44,305 nucleotides of DNA from Betaproteobacteria bacterium. GTDB lineage: Bacteria > Pseudomonadota > Gammaproteobacteria > Burkholderiales > SG8-39. The position numbers and the translations under genes are program-made. The first letter of the stretch is position 1, and each line of letters starts with the position of its first letter. Of the stretch, positions 29,797 through 37,704 are shown one piece after another. Under the pieces are notes generated by a model, which saw nothing but the letters and a program-made list of their open reading frames with translations, was not told the DNA's origin and searched no databases. Location of the stretch: positions 1 through 44,305 of the forward strand of contig CANIEV010000010.1 of assembly GCA_947466535.1 (NCBI GenBank), read 5' to 3'.

Positions 29797-30596
29797 TGAG
29801 CGACGCTGCCACGCCGGGCCATGCCAGGCCCCCCCGTCCGCTTGTCGAGCGATTTGTAGTGCGGGTGATCTGGATCGTTCTTGCAATCGTCGCAATCGCG
29901 ATCCTCTGGCAGGGTGCGATCGAGGCGTTCAAGCCGCCAGCCTATCTCATACCAACACCATTCGGCGTGCTGCAAGCGTTCTCGGAAAAGCAGGACACGC
30001 TCGTGCATCACGCGAGCTATACCTTCAGTTCCGCGCTGCTCGGCCTTGTCGTATCGAGCGTGTTCGCGATATCGCTGGCGGTGCTGTTCGTGAGCTTTCG
30101 CATGTTTGCGCAGGCCTCGATGCCGCTGGTGATTGCCTTCCGCTCGATGCCTGCCGCCGCGATTGCGCCGCTGATTACGCTCATGGTCGGCCGGGGTGTG
30201 GGCACCAATATCGTGGTGGTGGTGCTGGTGTCCTTCTTCCCGATCCTGGTCAACCTGATGCGAGGGCTCCAGGCGCCCGATCCGACCACGCTCGAGCTCA
30301 TGCACGTGTACGGCGCCTCCCGCTGGCAGCAGATCCGCATGTTGCGCGCGCCGTTCTCTCTGCCGTATTTCTTCACCGGGCTGCGGATCGCAGGTGCCAA
30401 TGCGATACTGGGTGCGATGCTTGCAGAATGGCTGACCGGTTCGCGCGGACTCGGTTACCTGATTCTCGAGTCGGGGGAGTTGCGCGAAATCGAGCTGCTC
30501 TGGGCAGCGATCCTGACTTCCGTCTCGGCGGCGTTGCTGGTATTTGCGGTGACGGCCACCGCCGAGCGATCGGTGCTCCACTGGAGGGAACAATGA
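29796..30596 (+). CDS. ABC transporter permease (NitT/TauT type), second of two
   Basis: 266 aa polytopic; LMHVYGASRWQQIRMLRAPFSLPYFFTGLRIAGANAILGAMLAEWLTGSRGLG; start overlaps previous stop. Confidence 0.92.
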   Translation: MSDAATPGHARPPRPLVERFVVRVIWIVLAIVAIAILWQGAIEAFKPPAYLIPTPFGVLQAFSEKQDTLVHHASYTFSSALLGLVVSSVFAISLAVLFVSFRMFAQASMPLVIAFRSMPAAAIAPLITLMVGRGVGTNIVVVVLVSFFPILVNLMRGLQAPDPTTLELMHVYGASRWQQIRMLRAPFSLPYFFTGLRIAGANAILGAMLAEWLTGSRGLGYLILESGELREIELLWAAILTSVSAALLVFAVTATAERSVLHWREQ

Positions 30597-31528
30597 ACAA
30601 GCAACACGAGCTGAAGGCCACTCCCCGCTCGGTGCACTGGGGCTACTTCGATGCTGCGCTGCCGCCGGTGCTGGAGATCGGCTCGGGCGATACGGTGGTG
30701 GTCGATACCGTCTCGGGCCAGCCGGACGAACTGCCGGCCCTGCGTACACATGTGTTGCCGGAGCACCTGGAAATCCTCGCCGAAGTGCCGCATTTCCTCG
30801 GGCCGCACGTGCTCACCGGCCCGATCTGGGTGCGCGATGCCGAACCGGGAGATGTACTCGAAGTACGAATTCATTCGGTGAAGCTGCGCCAGCGCTGGGG
30901 TTACAACACGATGCGGCCGCTCAAGGGCACGCTGCCCGACGAATACCCGAAATTGCGCCATTCGCACTTCGACATCGACATCGAATCGAAGACCGGTACG
31001 CTGCCCTGGGGGAAGAAGATCGCGCTCAACCCGTTCTTCGGCGTGATGGGTGTGGCGCCACCGTCGTCCTACGGCAGGATCAACTCGAGCGATCCGCGGG
31101 AGTTCGGCGGCAACATGGATTGCAAGGCGCTCACCGAGGGCTCGACGCTGTTTCTTCCGGTGTTCAACAAGGGGGCGCTTTTCTCGGTGGGCGATGGCCA
31201 CGCGACCCAGGGCGACGGCGAGGTCAATCTCACCGCGCTCGAGACCGCGCTGAACGGCACGCTCGAATTCGTCCTGCACAAGGGCAAGACCTTGCGCTGG
31301 CCGCGGGCAACCACAAAAACCCATTACGTCACGATAGCGATGGATCCGGATCTGGACGACGCGGCGAAGATTGCGTTACGCGAGATGATCGCGTGGATCA
31401 CCGAAATGTCGGGCCTGTCGCGGGAGGACGCGTACATGCTCTGCAGCCTCGCCTGCGACCTGCGGGTGACGCAACTCGTCACCGCGAACAAGGGCATCTA
31501 CGCGATGCTGCCGAAGGAATTGCTGTAG
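30593..31528 (+). CDS. Acetamidase/formamidase family protein
   Basis: 311 aa; GPIWVRDAEPGDVLEVRIHSVKLRQRWGYN, FFGVMGVAPP, FGGNMDCKALTEGSTLFLPVFNKGALFSVGDGHATQGDGEV. Confidence 0.95.
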   Translation: MNKQHELKATPRSVHWGYFDAALPPVLEIGSGDTVVVDTVSGQPDELPALRTHVLPEHLEILAEVPHFLGPHVLTGPIWVRDAEPGDVLEVRIHSVKLRQRWGYNTMRPLKGTLPDEYPKLRHSHFDIDIESKTGTLPWGKKIALNPFFGVMGVAPPSSYGRINSSDPREFGGNMDCKALTEGSTLFLPVFNKGALFSVGDGHATQGDGEVNLTALETALNGTLEFVLHKGKTLRWPRATTKTHYVTIAMDPDLDDAAKIALREMIAWITEMSGLSREDAYMLCSLACDLRVTQLVTANKGIYAMLPKELL

Positions 31529-31545
31529 GGACCGGATGCGTTCGC

Positions 31546-31571
31546 GTCATTGCGAGCGCAGCGACGCAATC
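31546..31571. repeat. Partial copy of dispersed GTCATTGCGAGCGCAGCGACGCAATC repeat
   Basis: Half-element matching the arm of the repeat at 44132. Confidence 0.65.
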
Positions 31572-31595
31572 TCTACCGATGAGCCGCCGCTGATC

Positions 31596-32318
31596 CTATT
31601 TCGCACGTAAGCGCTTTGCCGGCTTCGGTTCTCCCGCAAGCGCAACACTCTTCGCCACCGCGTTTGCCGTATCGCCGATATGTTCCGCGAGTATCTTCGC
31701 CGCCGCTTCCGGCTGCCGCGCTTTTACCGCGCGTGCGAGGACCGTGTGATGGGTCGCGAGTTGTGGCTGCCGGCGTCCGGCGGATTTCGCCAGCCGCCTG
31801 TAACGGTCGAACTGGTCGTGGAGCAGGGCGCAGAAATGCAGCAGCCAGGGTGATCCGCAGGCGGCGATCAGGGCGGCATGGAATTCGCGGTGCCGTGCCT
31901 CCCAGTCCTCGCGCAAGGGCGGTTCGGCAATGCGCGTCGGGTCGAATTTGGCGAGGACGTGATGCGCGGAGACAACCCGGGCCTCCCAGTCGTCGTCACC
32001 GCGTTCGACCGACAGCGCGATCGCGGCGGTCTCGAGCCGGATCCGGTTGTCGGTGATGTCACGCAGGTCGTGCCAGGACGCAGGCCGGACGCGAAAGCCG
32101 CGCTGGCTCTCCTGGACCACGAGGCCATCCGACGCCAGGCGAGACAGCGCCTCGCGCACCGGACTGATGCCTGCGCCGTAGAGTTCGCGCATCCTGTCGA
32201 GCAGGAGCTTCTGCCCGGGTTCGAATCGTCCGCGGATGATGTCAATCCGCAGGCGCGAGAGCACCGCCTCGGCGACGGTTGAACTTCCCTCGACACGCGG
32301 TTCGGCTGTCTTGTCCAT
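31596..32318 (-). CDS. GntR-family transcriptional regulator (FCD/VanR-FadR-like)
   Basis: VAEAVLSRLRIDIIRGRFEPGQKLLLDRMRELYGAGISPVREALSRLASDGLVVQESQRGFRVRPAS. Confidence 0.95.
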   Translation of the reverse strand: MDKTAEPRVEGSSTVAEAVLSRLRIDIIRGRFEPGQKLLLDRMRELYGAGISPVREALSRLASDGLVVQESQRGFRVRPASWHDLRDITDNRIRLETAAIALSVERGDDDWEARVVSAHHVLAKFDPTRIAEPPLREDWEARHREFHAALIAACGSPWLLHFCALLHDQFDRYRRLAKSAGRRQPQLATHHTVLARAVKARQPEAAAKILAEHIGDTANAVAKSVALAGEPKPAKRLRAK

Positions 32319-32390
32319 CCCTTGTCCTCTCATTGCGCCGGTCTGGTGTACTTCGATGCGGACTTGCACTAATCCGGTAATTCGCCGAGG

Positions 32391-32421
32391 ATTTGGAAAT
32401 TCAGGGAAAATTCCAAATTCC
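32391..32421. promoter_or_regulatory. Palindromic candidate operator between gntR and ABC operon B
   Basis: ATTTGGAA (32391-32398) - 12 nt - TTCCAAAT (32411-32418), perfect 8-bp arms; contains TTCCAAATTCC at 32411-32421. Confidence 0.55.
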
Positions 32422-32563
32422 TGATCTTCCGGCATCTTTGTCTCATGACCTGCCAGTGGCCGTCCCCGGATTCGGCTTTCCCACTGGAACGGTGTTAAGG
32501 GCACGCATTTTGCGTGCCACGAAGTCACCGGGCTGCCCCGGCACTTCTAAAGAGAGGTTACCC

Positions 32564-33619
32564 ATGCTCCGCGCGTCGTCGATTCCCGCAAGCCTTCGCA
32601 TTGTCTTCGCCACGGTGCCGTTGTTCGCCGCGCTTGCCGCGTTCCCCGGTCACGCTTTTGCGCAGTCCTCGCCCAGGGTGAAGATGGTTCTCAACTGGAA
32701 ATACCAGGGGCCGCAGGCCTGGTTCTTCATCGCCCAGGACAAGGGCTACTTCAAGGCCGAGGGCGTGGATATCGATCTTGACCAGGGCGAAGGGTCGGGG
32801 GCGCCCGTGGGCAAGATCGCCTCGGGGGCCTATAACGCGGGCTTCGGCGACATCAATGCCATCATCAACCTCGCGGCCATCAAGCCGCAGGATGCGCCGG
32901 TGGGCGTGTACATGATGTACAACATCCCGCCCTTCGTGATCGCGGCGAAGAAATCTTCCGGCATCAGGACGCCGAAGGATCTCGAAGGCAAGACACTCGG
33001 CGGCGCAGGCAACGATGCGGCGCTGAAACTGTTCCCCGCCTTTGCCAAGCTCGCGAAGATGGATGCCTCGAAGGTGACCATCACCAACATGGCGCCCAAC
33101 CTGCGCGAACAGATGCTGCAGCGCGGCCAGGTGGACGCGGTGTTCGGGTATGTGAACACGATCTGGTTCAGCGCCAAGCCGCTTGGCATCGATCCGGAGA
33201 AAGATCTCGTCTGGCTCAAGTACTCCGACTACGGCATGGACCTCTACAGCAACACGATCATGGTGTCCAAGGCGCTCGCGAAGGATCACCCGAAGGTGGT
33301 GAGCGGCATGTTGCGCGCGCTCAACCGCTCGATCGCCGAGGTCGCGAAGAACCTCGAGCCCGGTATGGACGCTGTGATGAAACGCGAACCGCTGCTCAAT
33401 CGCGGCATCGAGAAGGAGCGCCTTGTAGCCACCCTCAAGAACGAGATGTCGCATCCCGAAATCAAGGAGATCGGCTTCGGTGACGTGAAGGACGACCGCC
33501 TCAAGCGCGCAATCGCCCAGGTGGTGGATGCCTACGGCCTGCCACGCGCGCCGTCCAACGCGGAGGTGTTCGACCGTTCCTTCCTGCCGCCCAAGGCGGA
33601 TCGGATGTTCGCGTTTTGA
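32564..33619 (+). CDS. ABC transporter substrate-binding protein (NitT/TauT type), second system
   Basis: Signal peptide, then SSPRVKMVLNWKYQGPQAWFFIAQDKGYFKAEGVDIDLDQGEGSGAPVGKIASGAYNAGFGDINA. Confidence 0.93.
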   Translation: MLRASSIPASLRIVFATVPLFAALAAFPGHAFAQSSPRVKMVLNWKYQGPQAWFFIAQDKGYFKAEGVDIDLDQGEGSGAPVGKIASGAYNAGFGDINAIINLAAIKPQDAPVGVYMMYNIPPFVIAAKKSSGIRTPKDLEGKTLGGAGNDAALKLFPAFAKLAKMDASKVTITNMAPNLREQMLQRGQVDAVFGYVNTIWFSAKPLGIDPEKDLVWLKYSDYGMDLYSNTIMVSKALAKDHPKVVSGMLRALNRSIAEVAKNLEPGMDAVMKREPLLNRGIEKERLVATLKNEMSHPEIKEIGFGDVKDDRLKRAIAQVVDAYGLPRAPSNAEVFDRSFLPPKADRMFAF

Positions 33620-34452
33620 GCACGGCATTCGTAGAACTCGCCGGCGCCAGCCTGCGCTACGGCCGGCGCGGCGGCACGGGAACGCTGGCTCTTGCCGATG
33701 CGAGCATGAAGATCGCCGAGGGCGAATTCTCGGCGATCGTCGGCCCGAGCGGCTGTGGCAAGTCCACCGTGCTCAAGCTGGTGTCGGGCCTGATGCGCGC
33801 ATCGGGTGGCAGCGTGATCGTCGACGGACGCGAGGTGGCGGGGCCGGCAAAGGCACTTGTCGGCATGGCCTTCCAGAACCCGACCATGCTTCCCTGGCTC
33901 ACCATCCTCGACAATGTGATGATTCCGATGCGCATCGTCGAGCCTTACCGCAGCACCTGGCGAGACAAGCGTGACGAATACGAGGCGAAGGGGCTCGAAC
34001 TGCTGAGGACGGTCGGTCTCAAGGGATTCGAGAGAAAGCACACCTGGGAACTCTCCGGCGGCATGCTGCAGAGGGCATCGCTGGTGCGCGCGCTGATCCA
34101 CGAACCGCGCCTGCTGCTGCTGGATGAGCCCTTCGGTGCGCTGGATGCGTTCACCCGCGAGGATCTGTGGGCGGTGCTGCAGGACCTGTGGATAGCAAAG
34201 CGCCCGACGGTGATTCTGGTCACCCACGATCTTCGTGAGGCGGTGTATCTCGCCGACACCGTGTATGTGATGAGCGCGCGTCCCGGCCGGCTGCTGGATG
34301 TGCGCCGCTCGCCGTTTCCCCGGCCGCGCACGCTCGCCACAACGTTCGAGGACGAGTTCGTGCACGTCACGCAGGCGCTGCGCGTCCAGATCGGCGAGGC
34401 GCGCCTTGCGCAGTTGACCACCCAGGCGGCCGATCCGGCCGCCGCCATCTGA
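33616..34452 (+). CDS. ABC transporter ATP-binding protein (NitT/TauT type), second system
   Basis: Walker [50 protein letters not shown] start overlapping the upstream stop. Confidence 0.96.
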   Translation: MSTAFVELAGASLRYGRRGGTGTLALADASMKIAEGEFSAIVGPSGCGKSTVLKLVSGLMRASGGSVIVDGREVAGPAKALVGMAFQNPTMLPWLTILDNVMIPMRIVEPYRSTWRDKRDEYEAKGLELLRTVGLKGFERKHTWELSGGMLQRASLVRALIHEPRLLLLDEPFGALDAFTREDLWAVLQDLWIAKRPTVILVTHDLREAVYLADTVYVMSARPGRLLDVRRSPFPRPRTLATTFEDEFVHVTQALRVQIGEARLAQLTTQAADPAAAI

Positions 34453-34459
34453 GACGTCC

Positions 34460-35233
34460 ATGGACGATCCTTCTTTCTTGCGGCGCAGCTTCCCCTGGCT
34501 GTTCGCGATAGGCCTGTTTCTCCTGTGGGAGATACTCTGCCGCGCGTTCGGCGTGTCGGATGTGCTTTTGCCCAAGCCGACCCAGGTGCTGAGCGTGCTG
34601 TACGAAAAGCGTGCCGCGCTTGCGCCGCATGCCATCCAGACGCTGCTCACCACGCTTGCGGGCTTTGTCGGGGGGGTGCTGATCGGCATCCTGCTCGGCG
34701 TGGCGATCGGTTCGTCCCGCCTGGTGTACGACGCGGTGTATCCGCTGCTCGTGGGCTTCTACAGCATCCCGAAAGTCGCGGTGGTGCCGATCTTCGTTGT
34801 CTGGTTCGGCAGCGGCACCGTCCCCGCGGTGCTGACCGCGCTGGTGATCTGCATCTTCCCGGTGGTGGTTAATGTGGCCACGGGTCTTGCCACCACCGAG
34901 CCGGAACTGGAGGACGTGCTGCGCGCGCTCGGCGCGAGCAAGCGCGACATCCTCTGGCGGGTCGGCCTGCCGCGCGCGCTGCCGTACCTGTTTGCCTCGC
35001 TCAAGATTGCGATCTCGCTCGCCTTCGTCGGTTCGGTGTTGTCGGAGACGGTCGCGGCGAACCGCGGCATAGGCAACATGATGGTGCTTGCAAGCGGCAA
35101 CTTCGACGTGCCACTCGTGTTCGCGGGGCTGGTGATACTCGCGGTGATGGGCATCTCTTTCTACGCGGTGTTCGCGTGGCTCGAGGCGAGGTTGACAGGC
35201 TGGGCTACGCGGAAGAATGAGTTCGCGAATTAG
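34460..35233 (+). CDS. ABC transporter permease (NitT/TauT type), second system
   Basis: 257 aa polytopic; LEDVLRALGASKRDILWRVGLPRALPYLFASLKIAISLAFVGSVLSETVAANRGIG. Confidence 0.94.
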   Translation: MDDPSFLRRSFPWLFAIGLFLLWEILCRAFGVSDVLLPKPTQVLSVLYEKRAALAPHAIQTLLTTLAGFVGGVLIGILLGVAIGSSRLVYDAVYPLLVGFYSIPKVAVVPIFVVWFGSGTVPAVLTALVICIFPVVVNVATGLATTEPELEDVLRALGASKRDILWRVGLPRALPYLFASLKIAISLAFVGSVLSETVAANRGIGNMMVLASGNFDVPLVFAGLVILAVMGISFYAVFAWLEARLTGWATRKNEFAN

Positions 35234-35244
35234 GAAGTGTCTGA

Positions 35245-35267
35245 ACAAGGGGGCGATGCCCCCTTGT
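35245..35267. repeat. Hairpin element copy 1 (ACAAGGGGGC-gat-GCCCCCTTGT)
   Basis: Perfect 10-bp stem with 3-nt loop; related hairpin at 36206-36227. Confidence 0.8.
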
Positions 35268-35386
35268 ATATCCGCCACTCCAGAGGGATGCTCAGTTCGA
35301 TTCGTTGCACAATCGGGACTTGATCAGAGCTTCCTTGGGAATGTGCCCGGCACGCGGCACTTGAAAAACGAAACGACGGAGTGAGG

Positions 35387-36172
35387 ATGGAACTCAAAGA
35401 CAAGGTGGCGCTTATCACCGGACCGGCGAAAGGCATGGGAGCCGACGTATCGCTCGCGCTCGCTCGCGAAGGCGCGGATCTGGTGTTGGTGGGCCGCGAC
35501 ACGGCGGCGATCGAGCCGGTGGCGGCGCAGGTGCGAGCACTCGGCCGTCGCGCGATCGTCGCGCGTTGCGACGTGACCAATGAGGCCGAGGTGACTGCGG
35601 CGGTCAAGGCGGGCGAGAAGGAATTCGGCCGCATAGACATCCTGGTGAATATCGCCGGCGGCACCGGACCGGTGGAGAAAAAGGGCTGGGAGACCACTGG
35701 CGCGGAGTTCGATGAAATCGTCGAACTCAATATGAAGGGCTGCTTCCTCACCATGCAGGCGGTGCTGCCCGGCATGATGGCAAGGCGCTACGGCAAGATC
35801 TGCAATGTCGGTGGCACCTTCGGACTGCGCGCCGCGCCCGGACGCATGGCCTACAGCGCGTCCAAGTGGGGATTGCGTGGCATCACCAAGACCTTTGCCT
35901 TCGAGGCGGGGCCGTTCAATATCAATGTCAATTGCGTCGCGCCCGGCATGGTCGAAGGCCCGCGCTTCACAGGAAAAGTGTTGCCGGCCAAGGCTGCGAA
36001 GGCAGGCGTTAGCGTGGAGGAGGCCCGGCGGCAGTACGAAGAGAACTACGCACTGCGTCGCATCACCACCGGCGAGGACGTCGCGAACGCGGTCGTGTTT
36101 CTGGTGAGCGAAAAATCAAGACAACTCACCGGCGTCGATCTGCCGGTGGACGGGGGATGGGCTTCACTATGA
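35387..36172 (+). CDS. SDR-family NAD(P)-dependent oxidoreductase
   Basis: MELKDKVALITGPAKGMGADVSLALAREGADLVLVGRD...ILVNIAGGTG...YSASKWGLRGITKTFAFE...VDLPVDGGWASL. Confidence 0.94.
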   Translation: MELKDKVALITGPAKGMGADVSLALAREGADLVLVGRDTAAIEPVAAQVRALGRRAIVARCDVTNEAEVTAAVKAGEKEFGRIDILVNIAGGTGPVEKKGWETTGAEFDEIVELNMKGCFLTMQAVLPGMMARRYGKICNVGGTFGLRAAPGRMAYSASKWGLRGITKTFAFEAGPFNINVNCVAPGMVEGPRFTGKVLPAKAAKAGVSVEEARRQYEENYALRRITTGEDVANAVVFLVSEKSRQLTGVDLPVDGGWASL

Positions 36173-36205
36173 ATCTGCGCTATCTGAATCTGGACTGGGG
36201 GATTT

Positions 36206-36227
36206 ACAAGGGGGTGTGCCCCCTTGT
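36206..36227. repeat. Hairpin element copy 2 (ACAAGGGGG-tgtg-CCCCCTTGT)
   Basis: Perfect 9-bp stem; flanks match the reverse complement of copy 1 flanks (GGAT-TACAAGGGGG...CCCCCTTGTTC...CAGACA). Confidence 0.8.
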
Positions 36228-36237
36228 TCCTGTTCTC

Positions 36238-36291
36238 AGACAACTCACCGGTGTTGATCTGCCGGTCGATGGTGGATGGGCCTCGCTATGA
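36238..36291 (+). pseudogene. 3'-terminal remnant of a second SDR gene (RQLTGVDLPVDGGWASL*)
   Basis: 47 of 54 nt identical to the 3' end of the adjacent SDR gene, encodes the identical 17-aa C-terminus; no upstream SDR body. Confidence 0.8.
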
Positions 36292-37700
36292 CAAAAGTTG
36301 ACTACGTCATCCGCGGTGGGCAGGTGGTGTCACCGACAGCGACGATCCATGCGTCGGTGGCGGTGCACGAGGGCAGGGTGGTGGCGGTCGGCGAGGATGC
36401 GTTGATGCCCCCTGCGGCCGAGATCATCGATGCGACCGGAAAGTTCGTTATCCCCGGCGCGATCGACTCGCACGTTCACTTCCGCACCCCGGGCTACGAC
36501 TACAAGGAAGACTGGCATACCGGCACCGGCGCGGCCGCGCGCGGCGGCGTGACCACGGTGCTGGAGATGCCCAACACCAACCCGCCCACCGGCACGCTAG
36601 AGGCGCTGCGCCAGAAGCAGGCGATCGCGAAAGCGCAGGCGCTCGTTGACTACGGCATCTACGGCCTTCTAGATGAAAACAACATCGGTCAGCTCGAGGC
36701 GCTGATCGACGCCGGGGTTTCCGGTTTCAAGTGCTTCATGGGCAACACCTTCGGCGACCTGCCCGCGCCCTCGGATGGCGCGATGCTCGAAGGCTTCGAG
36801 ATTCTTGCGCGGCGCGGCATGCGCTGCACGGTGCACGCGGAGAATTTCTCCATCATGGCGCGGCGCCAGGCGCAAATGGAAGCGGCCGGCCGCACCGATG
36901 CGCAGGCGCATCTCGCCGCGCGTCCCGAGGTGTGCGCGATCGAGGCGGTGAGCCGCGCGGTGATCTTCGCCGAGTGGACCGGTGCAAGGCTGCATATCGC
37001 GCACAAGAGTTCGGGCGATGCGCTCTATCTGCTGCGCGATGCCAAGCGTCGCGGCGTGGATGTCACGGTGGAGACCTGTCCGCAGTACCTGTTGCTCGAC
37101 ACCGGGGACATGAAGCGGCTCAAGGGCATTCTGCGGGTGAATCCGCCGATCCGCGACCCCGAGCATCCGCCGCAGCTCTGGGCGGCGCTGAAGGAGGGCC
37201 TGATCGACATGATCGCCACCGACCATGCGCCGCACAGCCCTGAGGAAAAGACCCGCGAGAACATCTGGAAGTGCGACTGCGGGTTTCCCGGCGTGGAGAC
37301 GCAGATGCCGATCATGCTGACGGAGGTCAACAACGGCAGGCTCACGCTGCAGGACTATGTTCGCATCTCCAGCTTCAACCCGGCGCGCGCCTGGGGATTT
37401 TTCCCGAGAAAGGGCGCAATCCAGCCTGGCGCGGACGCCGACATCGTGCTGGTGGACATGGCCGCCGAACGCACCATCGACCAGGGTTCGCTGTTTTCCA
37501 AGAGCAAGATCACGCCCTGGCACGGACGCAAGGTGAAGGGGCTGCCGATGCTCACCATGGTGCGCGGCAAGGTGGTGATGAAGGACGGCAAGATCCTCGC
37601 CGAACCGGGCTGGGGCAAGCCGGCGGTGCAGGAGATGCCTGCGCCCGCGCCGCGAAACACCCACAAGACCAGCGCCGCGATCGTCGCGTTCAAAGGCTGA
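36288..37700 (+). CDS. Cyclic amidohydrolase, dihydroorotase/allantoinase/dihydropyrimidinase family
   Basis: MTKVDYVIRGGQVVSPTATIH...GAIDSHVHFRTPGYDYKEDW...GFKCFMGNTFG (candidate carbamylated Lys)...IATDHAPHSPEEK; start overlaps the SDR remnant stop (ATGA). Confidence 0.92.
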   Translation: MTKVDYVIRGGQVVSPTATIHASVAVHEGRVVAVGEDALMPPAAEIIDATGKFVIPGAIDSHVHFRTPGYDYKEDWHTGTGAAARGGVTTVLEMPNTNPPTGTLEALRQKQAIAKAQALVDYGIYGLLDENNIGQLEALIDAGVSGFKCFMGNTFGDLPAPSDGAMLEGFEILARRGMRCTVHAENFSIMARRQAQMEAAGRTDAQAHLAARPEVCAIEAVSRAVIFAEWTGARLHIAHKSSGDALYLLRDAKRRGVDVTVETCPQYLLLDTGDMKRLKGILRVNPPIRDPEHPPQLWAALKEGLIDMIATDHAPHSPEEKTRENIWKCDCGFPGVETQMPIMLTEVNNGRLTLQDYVRISSFNPARAWGFFPRKGAIQPGADADIVLVDMAAERTIDQGSLFSKSKITPWHGRKVKGLPMLTMVRGKVVMKDGKILAEPGWGKPAVQEMPAPAPRNTHKTSAAIVAFKG

Positions 37701-37704
37701 GGCG

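Noticed and set aside
34367-35278. 303-aa minus-strand ORF
   Set aside because: Antisense of the second ABC permease; charged low-complexity sequence is the mirror of hydrophobic TM codons.
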